64,000 bases of DNA from Serratia grimesii NBRC 13537. Its GTDB lineage: Bacteria > Pseudomonadota > Gammaproteobacteria > Enterobacterales > Enterobacteriaceae. The position numbers were made by a program, and so were the translations under genes. The notes under the pieces were generated by a model. That model searched no databases, was not told where the DNA came from, and saw only the letters and a list, made by a program, of their open reading frames with translations. This document shows, one piece after another, positions 1 through 9,400 of this stretch. The DNA is taken from contig NZ_BCTT01000008.1 of NCBI RefSeq assembly GCF_001590905.1, positions 124,001-188,000 of the forward strand, in the 5' to 3' direction. Every line of letters begins with the position of its first letter. Position 1 is the first letter of the stretch.

Positions 1-270
1 TCTGTGTAGCCAGTGATAGCTACTGCAATCTTCCGCACTTTTGGTCAAAAGAACTTACCTTATTGAAATTACATAAATTTAACATCAAAAGATCGTTTTA
101 TAACCTGTTTTTATTCCTTTTAGTTATAAAAAATGAGTGACTCCATAATAAAGTTTCACTAGAAACTGTTAGCTAACTATTAATTTTTAGCGTTACTAGA
201 TGTATACTCATTTCCGTGACGTAAATCACAGTTCACTGGAACTGATAAAAGAATACGATGAGGTCAAACC
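1..270. other. AT-rich left-edge intergenic region
   Basis: No coding frame that I can support lies here. The sequence is AT-rich with several A and T tracts and ends in a promoter-like region directly before the first DUF1471 gene. The gene to the left is outside the window, so I cannot tell whether part of this serves a divergent gene. Confidence 0.6.
203..230 (+). promoter_or_regulatory. Putative promoter -10 with CRP-like palindrome
   Basis: TATACT at 203-208, preceded by TG, resembles an extended -10. It is followed at 215-230 by CGTGA-N6-TCACA, which fits the CRP half-site pattern TGTGA-N6-TCACA except for its first base. The palindrome lies downstream of that -10, so if both are real CRP would act at or after the start site, or another promoter is used. 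Seen by eye only. Confidence 0.4.
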
Positions 271-534
271 ATGAAAATTAAAGCTACCATTGCAACCATG
301 AGCGTTCTGTCCATGCTTTCTTTCGGCGCATTTGCAGCACAATCTGTTGATGCAAGCCAAGCAGAAAAAATGCAGGCTGCAGGCACAATTACCGTTAGCG
401 GCGTAGCCGGTGCACCTTCCGACATCCGTCAGGCACTGTCTGAGAAAGCCGATGCCAAAGGGGCAACCGCTTACCGTGTAATTGAAGCGCGTAACGAAGG
501 CAACTTCCACGCTACCGCAGAAATTTATAAATAA
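271..534 (+). CDS. DUF1471 (YhcN/BhsA-type) periplasmic protein
   Basis: An 87-residue secreted protein. Residues 1-22 form a signal peptide (Lys-rich start, hydrophobic core, cut near AFA-AQ). The mature part carries the DUF1471 core: a TITVSG strand, a helix with the ADAKGATAYRVIEA pattern and a final strand ending in ATAEIYK. Family members such as BhsA, McbA and YhcN respond to stress and affect biofilm or surface properties in E. coli; the molecular function is unknown. The next gene is a clear paralogue with the same C-terminus, so this is a tandem duplication. An AGGT-type ribosome site sits a few bases before the ATG. Confidence 0.85.
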   Translation: MKIKATIATMSVLSMLSFGAFAAQSVDASQAEKMQAAGTITVSGVAGAPSDIRQALSEKADAKGATAYRVIEARNEGNFHATAEIYK

Positions 535-657
535 GTACAAGGCGTTACCCGGAAACGGGCAATAGAACTCTGGAACCCAGTACCCCGATAACAGCCTTCA
601 AGTATAAAAACGCTGAAAAAGCCCTTCCAGGCGGTTATCGCAACAGGACTTAATATC

Positions 658-921
658 ATGAGCATGAAAACTACCCTCGTCGCACTCAGCCTGCTGTCAG
701 TTGTTTCCTTCGGTGCTTCTGCCGCTGCGTTAATCACAAATGACCAGGCCAATAATCTTCAGTCTGCCGGTACCATTACCGTCAGCGGCATTACCGGCGC
801 GCCTTCCGATATTCGTCAGGCACTGTCTGACAAGGCTGACAAACAAGGCGCTAAAGCCTACCGCGTGATCGAAGCCTACGAAAACGGCAACTGGCATGCG
901 ACTGCCGAAATCTATAAATAA
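658..921 (+). CDS. DUF1471 (YhcN/BhsA-type) periplasmic protein, tandem paralogue
   Basis: An 87-residue paralogue of the preceding protein with the same layout: signal peptide to about residue 23 (cut near ASA-AA), the TITVSG strand, the APSDIRQALS segment identical to the neighbour, and the end ATAEIYK. The start at 658 has AGGA about nine bases upstream; an in-frame ATG two codons later (664) is an alternative. The 123-base gap to the first copy shows no strong terminator, so the two may share a transcript, ended by the hairpin at 1037-1060. A role in envelope or stress response is inferred from the family only. Confidence 0.85.
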   Translation: MSMKTTLVALSLLSVVSFGASAAALITNDQANNLQSAGTITVSGITGAPSDIRQALSDKADKQGAKAYRVIEAYENGNWHATAEIYK

Positions 922-1036
922 CAATTCAGAGGACATGCTTACCGAACTGATTACCCTCGTCACTGCCACTGCCGAGTTCTGTCGTAAGCACTGATTCCCT
1001 GAAGAAGCTTCGTCGTCCTATCCGACGAACCCCGTT

Positions 1037-1060
1037 GCCCTCGCTCGCGAGGGCTTTTTT
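1037..1060 (+). terminator. Rho-independent terminator after the DUF1471 pair
   Basis: GCCCTC and GAGGGC pair around a six-base loop and are followed by six T residues on the plus strand. It closes the tandem DUF1471 unit. Confidence 0.85.
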
Positions 1061-1065
1061 ATGCG

Positions 1066-1090
1066 CAAAAAAGGGCCGCTGCCGGCCCTT
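1066..1090 (-). terminator. Rho-independent terminator of mpl
   Basis: GGGCCG and its complement form a GC-rich hairpin at about 1073-1089. On the minus strand it is followed by a run of six T residues. It lies just beyond the mpl stop codon. Confidence 0.8.
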
Positions 1091-1119
1091 AGAAAGGTTT
1101 TTAACGCCACCCTATATTA

Positions 1120-2499
1120 TCAATAGGTGACTTTCGGTTCCGACTTGTGAGCCAGAGCCTCCAACAGGCGATCGTGGATACCGCCGAAACCGCCGTTACT
1201 CATCACCAGAATATGGTCACCCGGCTGGGCCGTTTTCACAATCATCTCTACCAACGTGTCGAGATCGGCACTCCAATGGGCTGGCTGCACGCAGGCTTCG
1301 GCCACTTCCGCCACCTGCCAGGGGATATGGTGCGGCTGGAACAGGAATACTTCATCGGCACGGCCCAGCGACGGGGCCAGGTCGTTCTTGCTGATGCCCA
1401 TTTTCATGGTATTGGAACGGGGCTCAAGCACGGCAAGAATTCGGGCAGTACCGCCGACCTTGCCACGCAGCGCGGCCAGGGTCGCCAAGATAGCCGTTGG
1501 GTGATGGGCAAAGTCATCATAGACCGTCACACCATGGGCTTCACCACGTAATTCCAGACGGCGGCGCGCATTGACGAAATCACCGAGCGCACGGCAAGCA
1601 TCCGCAGGCATCACACCAACATGGCGCGTAGCGGCAATGGCCATTAAACCATTATGCATGTTGTGTTCACCCACCAGCGACCACTTAACTTCCCCCACCT
1701 GCTCACCATTAAGGAATACCGCATAATGGCTGGCGTCCGGTGTTAGCTTCTGTGCACGCCATGCGCCTTCTTCCCCGACCAGCTCCTGCTCGCTCCAGCA
1801 GCCCATCGCCATCACCTGTTTCAAGTGATTGTCGTTGTCAGGCAAAATAATTTTGCCCTTGCCTGGCACCAAACGCACTAAATGATGGAACTGTTTCTGG
1901 ATTGCTTTCAGATCATCGAAGATATCGGCATGATCAAACTCCAGATTATTCATGATCAGCGTACGTGGGCTGTAATGCACAAACTTGGAACGCTTGTCGA
2001 AGAACGCGCAGTCATACTCGTCAGCTTCGATCACAAAGAACGGGCTGTCGCCCAAGCGAGCAGAAACGTCAAAGTTGCCAGGAACACCGCCGATCACAAA
2101 GCCCGGTTTATATCCGCAGACTTCAAGGATCCAGGTTGCCATACCGGCAGTGGTCGTCTTACCGTGAGTCCCGGCAACGGCCAGTACCCAGCGATCGCGC
2201 AGCACATAGTCATGCAACCACTGTGGGCCAGAAACGTAAGGGATCCCCTGCTCCAGTACCGCTTCAACACAGGGGTTGCCGCGTGTCATGGCGTTACCAA
2301 TGATCACCAGATCCGGCATGGGATCCAACTGAGCAGGATCGTAGCCTTGGATCAGTTCGATCCCTTCTTTTTCCAACAGCGTGCTCATCGGCGGATAGAC
2401 ATTAGCGTCAGAGCCGGTCACCTCATGCCCTAGCGAACGTGCCAGCACCGCTAGCCCGCCCATAAAGGTGCCACAGATCCCAAGAATGTGAATGCGCAT
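1120..2499 (-). CDS. mpl: UDP-MurNAc:L-Ala-gamma-D-Glu-meso-DAP ligase
   Basis: A 459-residue Mur-ligase family enzyme that recycles cell-wall tripeptide by joining it to UDP-MurNAc with ATP in the cytoplasm. The N-terminus is a Rossmann-like UDP-sugar binding domain starting IHILGICGT. The ATP P-loop GTHGKTTT is at residues 110-117, and central and C-terminal Mur-ligase domains follow. Length matches E. coli Mpl (about 457). It is divergent from fbp, the same neighbour as in E. coli, and ends at its own terminator. Nothing is missing or truncated. Confidence 0.97.
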   Translation of the reverse strand: MRIHILGICGTFMGGLAVLARSLGHEVTGSDANVYPPMSTLLEKEGIELIQGYDPAQLDPMPDLVIIGNAMTRGNPCVEAVLEQGIPYVSGPQWLHDYVLRDRWVLAVAGTHGKTTTAGMATWILEVCGYKPGFVIGGVPGNFDVSARLGDSPFFVIEADEYDCAFFDKRSKFVHYSPRTLIMNNLEFDHADIFDDLKAIQKQFHHLVRLVPGKGKIILPDNDNHLKQVMAMGCWSEQELVGEEGAWRAQKLTPDASHYAVFLNGEQVGEVKWSLVGEHNMHNGLMAIAATRHVGVMPADACRALGDFVNARRRLELRGEAHGVTVYDDFAHHPTAILATLAALRGKVGGTARILAVLEPRSNTMKMGISKNDLAPSLGRADEVFLFQPHHIPWQVAEVAEACVQPAHWSADLDTLVEMIVKTAQPGDHILVMSNGGFGGIHDRLLEALAHKSEPKVTY

Positions 2500-2667
2500 A
2501 GTTTTCTCATAGAGTACGTCGAATGTTGGCTTATTCTAACGCCCAGAATCGTCCAGAAGAAATGGATTTGCCTATGAATAGCGCTCATCTTTGGGCTACA
2601 CTGCTCGCGAATACGTTGGCGGTATGTTAACAAACCGCTACCCATCCGTAGATTCAGGGATTGTGTC

Positions 2668-3672
2668 ATGAAAACGTTAGGCGAATTTATCGTCGAGAAA
2701 CAGCACGACTTCTCTCACGCCACCGGCGAGCTGACTGCGCTACTTTCTGCAATTAAACTGGGCGCCAAAATCATCCACCGCGATATCAACAAAGCGGGTC
2801 TGGTTGATATTCTGGGCACCAGCGGCGTTTCCAATGTACAGGGTGAAGTTCAGATGAAACTGGACCTGTACGCCAATGAAAAGCTGAAAGCGGCGTTGAA
2901 AGCGCGCGGTGAAGTTGCGGGTATCGCTTCCGAAGAAGAAGATGAAATCGTGATATTCGACGGCGAGCGGGCTGAAAATGCCAAGTATGTGGTACTGATG
3001 GATCCATTGGACGGTTCGTCCAATATTGATGTCAACGTCTCGGTCGGTACGATTTTCTCTATCTATCGTCGCATTACCCCGGTAGGCATTCCGGTGACCG
3101 AAGAAGACTTCCTGCAACCGGGCAGTGCTCAGGTCGCTGCTGGCTACGTAGTTTATGGTTCATCCACCATGCTGGTGTACACCACCGGTTATGGCGTGCA
3201 TGCCTTTACTTACGATCCGTCTCTGGGCGTGTTCTGCCTGTCCCATGAGAAAGTGCGCTTCCCAGCCACTGGCAATATGTATTCCATCAACGAAGGTAAC
3301 TACATCAAGTTCCCGCGCGGTGTGAAAAAATACATCAAGTATTGCCAAGAACAAGACGAAGCAACACAACGTCCTTACACCTCCCGCTACATCGGTTCAC
3401 TGGTTGCCGACTTCCACCGCAACCTGCTGAAAGGCGGCATCTACATTTATCCAAGCACCGCTAGCCACCCACAAGGCAAGCTGCGTCTGCTGTATGAATG
3501 CAACCCGATGGCGTTCCTGGCAGAACAAGCCGGTGGCAAAGCCAGTGACGGTAAAAACCGTATTTTGGACATTACCCCGGTGAAACTGCACCAGCGTGCA
3601 CCGTTCTTCGTCGGCACCAAATCTATGGTTGAAGACGCAGAACGCTTTATCGCCGAAAATCCGGACGAATAA
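2668..3672 (+). CDS. fbp: Class 1 fructose-1,6-bisphosphatase
   Basis: A 334-residue cytoplasmic enzyme that hydrolyses fructose-1,6-bisphosphate to fructose-6-phosphate, the committed step of gluconeogenesis. The metal-binding signature [10 protein letters not shown] is at residues 112-121 and the C-terminal [13 protein letters not shown] segment matches the family pattern. Length is close to the E. coli enzyme (332). The family is Mg-dependent and AMP-inhibited. It is transcribed away from mpl. A short palindromic repeat follows the stop instead of an ordinary T-tailed terminator. Confidence 0.98.
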   Translation: MKTLGEFIVEKQHDFSHATGELTALLSAIKLGAKIIHRDINKAGLVDILGTSGVSNVQGEVQMKLDLYANEKLKAALKARGEVAGIASEEEDEIVIFDGERAENAKYVVLMDPLDGSSNIDVNVSVGTIFSIYRRITPVGIPVTEEDFLQPGSAQVAAGYVVYGSSTMLVYTTGYGVHAFTYDPSLGVFCLSHEKVRFPATGNMYSINEGNYIKFPRGVKKYIKYCQEQDEATQRPYTSRYIGSLVADFHRNLLKGGIYIYPSTASHPQGKLRLLYECNPMAFLAEQAGGKASDGKNRILDITPVKLHQRAPFFVGTKSMVEDAERFIAENPDE

Positions 3673-3682
3673 AGCGTTCAAC

Positions 3683-3732
3683 GTAGGGGTTCTACATATT
3701 GACCCCAGGGGTGCAGCATGCTGCACCCCTAC
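3683..3732. repeat. 50-bp palindromic repeat element, copy A
   Basis: Bounded by GTAGGGG and CCCCTAC. Positions 3707-3730 form a perfect 24-base inverted repeat centred on GCATGC. A second, diverged copy in the opposite orientation lies at 52494-52550. It sits between the convergent fbp and chemoreceptor genes, where the hairpin may also stop transcription from either side, although no long T run follows. Probably a dispersed REP/MITE-like sequence; the family name is not known to me. Confidence 0.75.
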
Positions 3733-3733
3733 A

Positions 3734-5287
3734 TTATAATTTGAACGCCGCCATACTCTGCGCCAGTTGCTGAGCCTGATCCTCCAGCGATCGTGTCGCC
3801 GCCGCTGACTCTTCAACTAACGCCGCATTTTGTTGCGCCACCTGATCCATCTGAGCCACCGCGAGGTTTACCTGCTCAATCCCACTGCTTTGTTCACGCG
3901 TAGCCGCAGAGATTTCCCGCATCAACGCCGTTACACGCCCGACTTCGCCGGTAATGCCATTCATGGTTTTCGCCGCAGACTCTGCCATCTGCTCGCCTTC
4001 CTGCACGCGATTCTGTGACGCTTCAATCAGCCCTTTGATCTCTTTTGCTGACTGCGCACTGCGCTGGGCCAAACTGCGAACTTCACCCGCCACGACCGCA
4101 AAACCTCGGCCCTGTTCGCCAGCACGTGCCGCCTCTACAGCCGCATTCAGCGCCAAAATATTGGTCTGGAAAGCGATACCATCCATCACACTGATGATAT
4201 CAGCGATGCGACGTGAACTGTCGGTGATCGCCTGCATCTTGCTCATCACCTGACTCACCACCTCACTGCCCTGATTGGCAATGCCGGATACGCTCAACGC
4301 CAGTTGATTGGCCTGTTCGCAGTTTTCGGCATTCATTTTCACCGTCGAGGTCAATTGCTCCATACTGGCAGCCGTCTCTTCCAGCGAGGCGGCCGATTCT
4401 TCAGTGCGCTGGGCCAGATGCAGGTTGCCGGCAGCCAACTCGCGTGAACCGGTGTCAATCTGGCTGCTGGCGTCACGCACTTTACTAACCGAACTGGCCA
4501 GCGCCTGCTGCATACGCTGCATTGCGCGCACCAGACGGCCCATTTCGGTATTCCCTTCGCCAGTGATGGTGTGAGTCAGATCGCCACCTGCGATATATTC
4601 CAGTTGGGCAATAGATTCATCGAGTGGGCGCAGGATAATCATCCTCAATGCAAACCAGGCCAATACCGCCAGCAAGACACTAAGCAGACCGGCGATCACA
4701 ATCAGGGTAATCTTGGTACTGGCGTTGCTCTCCGCTTCATGTACCCGCTGCTGGCCAATCTTCATGGCAAAGCTGCGGAAATCGCTGAGGTCTTTTTCAA
4801 AAGCGATACTCAGGGCAGAGATTTTGGTTTCCTGGATGTCGTAATAGTCATCGACTTTGCCGGCCTTGATGGCGTCAGCCATCGGTCTGACACCCTGTTC
4901 CAGATAGGCGCGGTAACTATTTTGCAGGCGAGTGGACAGCTCACGCCCGCGTTCTGTGACGGTGCCGACACGGACAAAGCGCGCCATTTCCTGTTTCGAC
5001 TGTTCGAGGTAGTCATAAATACGGCCAACCGTCGCGTCGGATACCTCAATCTGACCGATTTCACGCTGACGTACTGCCAGCGAAGCAGCAGTTCTGGCTC
5101 GTAACGTCAGGTTGGAGCTACTGGCCAGCGAGCCCAGTTCTTCGCCTAAAATCTGGTTGAGGGTGTGCAACGATCGCGACCCTTCGTTAATGGCGTTGAC
5201 GCCGATGGTGCTGACCATAATCAGCAGCAGCGTCATCAGGCTCAACAAGGCAATCAGCCCTGCCTTGACCGTAATCTTTTTTAACAT
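3734..5287 (-). CDS. Methyl-accepting chemotaxis protein (chemoreceptor)
   Basis: A 517-residue inner-membrane chemoreceptor. TM1 is at about residues 9-30, then comes a periplasmic four-helix-bundle sensor domain, TM2 at about 192-214, a HAMP domain, and the cytoplasmic signalling coiled coil. The highly conserved hairpin tip (IAFQTNILALNAAVEAARAG) is near residues 370-390. The C-terminus ends AAFKL and lacks the NWETF-type pentapeptide that recruits CheR/CheB, so it may depend on other receptors for adaptation. The ligand cannot be read from the sequence. A sigma-28 type promoter lies upstream. It occupies the fbp-ppa interval where E. coli carries ytfQRT-yjfF. Confidence 0.95.
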   Translation of the reverse strand: MLKKITVKAGLIALLSLMTLLLIMVSTIGVNAINEGSRSLHTLNQILGEELGSLASSSNLTLRARTAASLAVRQREIGQIEVSDATVGRIYDYLEQSKQEMARFVRVGTVTERGRELSTRLQNSYRAYLEQGVRPMADAIKAGKVDDYYDIQETKISALSIAFEKDLSDFRSFAMKIGQQRVHEAESNASTKITLIVIAGLLSVLLAVLAWFALRMIILRPLDESIAQLEYIAGGDLTHTITGEGNTEMGRLVRAMQRMQQALASSVSKVRDASSQIDTGSRELAAGNLHLAQRTEESAASLEETAASMEQLTSTVKMNAENCEQANQLALSVSGIANQGSEVVSQVMSKMQAITDSSRRIADIISVMDGIAFQTNILALNAAVEAARAGEQGRGFAVVAGEVRSLAQRSAQSAKEIKGLIEASQNRVQEGEQMAESAAKTMNGITGEVGRVTALMREISAATREQSSGIEQVNLAVAQMDQVAQQNAALVEESAAATRSLEDQAQQLAQSMAAFKL

Positions 5288-5379
5288 GAGTTCTTCCCGG
5301 CTTCAGAAATAGTGAGATCTAACGTAGAGGAGGTAAAACGCAGAGTCAGACTTCGCCGACTCATTATTATTTAATGAAG

Positions 5380-5406
5380 TTATCGGCAACCGCGGTGAAA
5401 ACTTAA
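5380..5406 (-). promoter_or_regulatory. Sigma-28 (FliA) promoter of the chemoreceptor gene
   Basis: On the minus strand the bases read TTAAGTTT, then an 11-base spacer, then GCCGATAA. This matches the flagellar sigma-28 consensus TAAAGTTT-N11-GCCGATAA at 15 of 16 fixed positions with the exact spacer. It lies about 90 bases before the start codon, with no other gene between. Confidence 0.88.
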
Positions 5407-5497
5407 CATCGCCGGAGGATTAATCTGGAAATTCAATGGATGGCTCTGGGCCGGGACCACGTTGATGAAAAGGGCAGGAAATCGTAAAAGAGTCCGC

Positions 5498-5503
5498 TAT
5501 AAT
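5498..5503 (+). promoter_or_regulatory. Putative -10 element of ppa
   Basis: A consensus TATAAT hexamer lies 40 bases before the ppa ATG. No good -35 hexamer is visible 16-18 bases upstream, so only the -10 is supported. Confidence 0.4.
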
Positions 5504-5543
5504 AGCCGCCACTCCATTTCTGGTTTGATTAAAGGAAACCGAC

Positions 5544-6074
5544 ATGAGCTTGCTTAACGTCCCTGCTGGCAAAGACCTGCCAGAAGACATCTACGTAGTT
5601 ATCGAAATCCCGGCCAATGCCGATCCGATCAAATATGAAATCGACAAGGACACCGGCGCGCTGTTTGTTGACCGTTTCATGTCCACCGCGATGTTCTACC
5701 CGTGCAACTACGGTTACATCAACCACACCCTGTCTCTGGACGGTGATCCGGTTGACGTACTGGTGCCAACGCCATACCCGCTGCAGCCTGGCTCAGTGAT
5801 CCGTTGCCGTCCGGTGGGCGTACTGAAGATGACCGACGAAGCCGGTGAAGATGCGAAACTGGTTGCCGTTCCGCACAGCAAACTGAGCAAAGAGTACGAT
5901 CACATCAACGATGTGAACGACCTGCCGGAACTGCTGAAAGCACAGATCTCTCATTTCTTCGAGCATTACAAAGATCTGGAGAAAGGCAAATGGGTGAAAG
6001 TGGAAGGCTGGGCAGACGCTGCCGCTGCCAAAGCTGAAATCGTTGCCTCTTTCGAGCGTGCTGCCAAGAAGTAA
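5544..6074 (+). CDS. ppa: Inorganic pyrophosphatase, family I
   Basis: A 176-residue cytoplasmic enzyme that hydrolyses pyrophosphate to two phosphates and so pulls biosynthetic reactions forward. The signature DGDPVDVLV starts at residue 66, supplying metal-ligand aspartates D66, D68 and D71. Length equals the E. coli protein (176). AAAGGAAA lies before the ATG and a strong terminator follows the stop. The order ppa-ytfP-tamB-tamA is as in E. coli. Confidence 0.98.
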   Translation: MSLLNVPAGKDLPEDIYVVIEIPANADPIKYEIDKDTGALFVDRFMSTAMFYPCNYGYINHTLSLDGDPVDVLVPTPYPLQPGSVIRCRPVGVLKMTDEAGEDAKLVAVPHSKLSKEYDHINDVNDLPELLKAQISHFFEHYKDLEKGKWVKVEGWADAAAAKAEIVASFERAAKK

Positions 6075-6093
6075 TTCTTAGCCGCCGTCCGAT

Positions 6094-6129
6094 AAAAAAA
6101 CACCGCTCAGTGAGCGGTGTTTTTTTTTT
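6094..6129. terminator. Bidirectional terminator between ppa and ytfP
   Basis: A perfect inverted repeat CACCGCTCA/TGAGCGGTG at 6101-6119 has seven A residues on its left and ten T residues on its right. It can therefore end both ppa (plus) and the tamA-tamB-ytfP unit (minus). Confidence 0.9.
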
Positions 6130-6475
6130 ACTTTTCGTCGAGACGCCTCAGCCAGTCACCGCTGTTAATCCGCGGGTAACCGTCCACACTGTGTTTATAC
6201 AGGTAGATCCACGCACTTCCATAAGGCGTCTGAATCAGCTCGCGCTTATAGTCCTTGGTGTTGCTTTTCAGTTCGTCCAGCTCAGCCAAAATCGATGAGT
6301 TGATGCGGTACACCTCACAATGTACCGTGCCCTCTCCAGGGATCGCCGCCGGGTAATGGCCCAGATTATAAATCTGATAGCCTTCGAGCTCATGCTCGCC
6401 TAACCATTGGGCGTTGGTCATCCAATGGCTGTTTCCCTGTTTGCGTCGTAAACTGCCGTAGACAATTATTCGCAT
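6128..6475 (-). CDS. ytfP: YtfP, gamma-glutamylcyclotransferase-like protein
   Basis: A 115-residue protein of the gamma-glutamylcyclotransferase (AIG2-like) fold. It begins MRIIVYGSLR, the conserved YGSLR nucleotide/peptide-loop motif of the family, followed by the G-GNSHW segment. Length agrees with E. coli YtfP (113). The substrate in bacteria is not established. It starts two bases after the tamB stop and so is translationally linked to tamA-tamB, an arrangement kept across Enterobacterales. Confidence 0.92.
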   Translation of the reverse strand: MRIIVYGSLRRKQGNSHWMTNAQWLGEHELEGYQIYNLGHYPAAIPGEGTVHCEVYRINSSILAELDELKSNTKDYKRELIQTPYGSAWIYLYKHSVDGYPRINSGDWLRRLDEK

Positions 6476-6477
6476 CG

Positions 6478-9400
6478 CTAAAACTCAAACTGATAGAGCA
6501 AATCTAATGCCTGGTCGAGACCAGACACCGCTTCAAGATACAATTTAGGCATCAGGCGGTAACGCAACGTCAGTGTGGCCAATGAGTCGAAAATGCCCAC
6601 CCCATATTTTACTTGTAAGCCTGGGAGAACATAACCGCTGACGACAACCTGGGAACTGTCGCCAACCCCCTGAGTATCCAGGGCCAAATTGCTTACGCCA
6701 AATGCCTCGCCGATTTTACCCACAAGTTGACCACTTTGTGCAACCCCCATCCCAATTAACATTGAGGTCATTGCGTTGCCATCAGCGCCGGAGCTACTCA
6801 ATCCTTGCCCGCGCAACAGATAAGACAGCGCTTCCTGCTGAGATTTGGCCGGATCCGAGAACACTTCCAACTTCGGCGCATCCGCCAACCCGGTGACGCG
6901 AACCCCGGCGGTAACGTCATCTTCGGTCGAGTCCGGATTACGGATCGCCTCAAGATTCAGCAACGGTTGGTCCGGCGGCCCCGAGAACATCAACTGGCCC
7001 TTGCGGACAATCAAATCCTGACCATAAGCATGGAAGCGACCGGAAGGGATGTCAATCTGACCGTTCAGGCCCAGGCCGTTCTTATCCTGCACCACTTTCA
7101 GATCCCCCTTCAGCCGCGCTTTGAGGCCAAAGGCATCCAACCGCACATCGTTGCCAACGTGGATCATCAGGTTGCTGTTGATCGGGATCGAAGCCGTTTT
7201 CGGCTGTATCGGTTTAAGCTGGTCGTCCAGCATCACTTCATCGGAAGAGACGCCGACCGCGCTTTCCGGCAGATCTTGTACCGTAATACGCGCCCACGGA
7301 ATGTCTACCGAACCATTGAGTGAGAACAGCTGCGGCGTGGCTTCGAATATCAAATCCGGCGAAACATCGATGCGGATCATCGGCGGCACCGTCACCCGTA
7401 ATTTATCGCCCTTGGCGGCAATGCGTGCACGCCATGCGTTGATATCACGCCAATCAGCGTCGCCGGACAGATTAAGCTGACCATGAGTCGTGCTAACCAA
7501 TCCTTCCAGCGTTGAGGTCATGCCGCCGAAATTCATCACCAACCGGCCTTCAGTCATGTCAAACGGCATCCAGTGCCCCTGCACCTTCACCTTATCCAAG
7601 GCCATCCGACCATACACTAAAGGCTTCAGTGCACTGCCACCCAGACGCAGATTGGCATTCAGCATACCTGCGGCTTTTTCCCCCTGCATCAGCGCAGGGT
7701 TAATCATTGCCAGTGAAAGGTTAGTGATATTGACGTTACCGCTGATATTACGGCGCACCTGCGGATCAGCCACCTGGATATTGCCGTCAAACTGGCCATT
7801 GTTATTTAGTTTGATCAACCAATCGGCCTGCGCACGGCCATGGGTTAGACCGGCATTGAGGTTCAACGTGTCAAAGGCAATCGGCAACGCATTGCCCTGT
7901 ACCTGCTGTACCACTTTAACCCCGTTCCCCACCAACGAGACCTTCGCCTCCGGCAGTGCACCACCAGGCTTCCAGCTCACGTCTGCCCGTCCGGTGAAGA
8001 CCCCACTCAGCGCCGTCTCCGGGCCAAGGAAAGGTTTAATCATTGCGAGATCAAAACGGTTCAACACGACGCTTGCCTGGCCGCTCTGACCAGCTTCGAT
8101 AGTTTTCGGCACGCACAGTTCGGCATTCGGGTTCTGCCAGCAGTGCGGCCCAATACTGATTTTCTGCGCAGTATTCAGGTAATCCAGCGCAATGGCGCGA
8201 GTCAATCGCCATTCGCCCACCGGCGTATCGAAACGTGTATTGTTCAGATTGCCGTGCCAGCGTTGCTGCTGACGGTCAAAACTACCTTGCAACGCCAGTT
8301 GACCGGATACCGGTTTCCCATCAATTTTCAGTTGTAACTGATGCTGTTTCTCACTGCCTTTGGCAGTAAGCTGAAGCAGGTTGATGTCCAGTGCATCTTG
8401 CTTCAACTGTTCGACACGTACCGCCAGTTGCCCCTGGATCTGGTCACTGGAACGCACGTCGCCGTCAATTTTCACCCGGTTGATGCGTAATGCCTGCCAC
8501 TGCAGGCCAGAAGCGGTCAGGTCAGCCAGCAACTGAGGCGCCTGCAGGTTGCCACGTAGTTTAAGCAGGCCTTTCGCCGTACCGCCCAGTCCCGGCAAGG
8601 CACCGTCCAGGCGCGGTGCGTCAATGTTCGCATCCAGATTCCAGCTCTTCTCGTCCAGTTGCCCTTTGACGTTCAGCTGGTTGCGTCCCAGGGTCAGATC
8701 GATACCCGGAATTTTCCACTGGCCGGCGGCATTGCCACTAAGCGTGCCACGTGCTGTGACCTTGTTCTGCTTCACGTTACCGTCGAGTTGCAACACGGGG
8801 ACCTGCAATTGCCAACTGCCACCGTGCAAACTGCCGCGAGTGGTGATCTTGCCGTCCAGCTTCGCCGGCCACTCAGGCCACTGTTTGGCGGTATTGATGC
8901 CGCTCAGCGTCAGCTGTGAATTCCAACTGATGGCCTTGCTCCAATCCACCAGCGCGGTCAGATCGGTATTACCCTGCAAGGCTGCCAGACGCAGGCGTTC
9001 CAATTTAAATTGCTCTATGTTGCCTTTACCGTCTAGCGTCAATACGGCTGGAGGCAGATCCTGGCCCTTGATATTGGCGCGAGTCGACAACGCATAGTCG
9101 GTTGCCTTGCCATTGAAACGCAGGCGGAAGTCATTGATCTGATATTGAGCTTCACCGCTCAGAGGCCATTTCAGTTGTTTACTTTGTAGCGTCAACGCCA
9201 GCGGCAAACCGGCTTCGGCCAGTTGGGTTTGCAGATCAAGCTGCGCGCCGACCGGACCGGACAGGTTTAGCGCTACCTTAAGTTCTTCACGCAGCCCGCC
9301 GCCAATGTTCAGTTTAATCTTTTCGCCTTTCAGCGGTTCAATGTTCACCGTACTGTTGGCTACCATCTCCACCGGCCAATTGCCGGTCAGCGTTGCCTGC

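Noticed and set aside
5288-6477. chpS-chpB toxin-antitoxin pair near ppa
   Set aside because: E. coli has it in this interval, but here only a promoter region, ppa, a terminator and ytfP are present.
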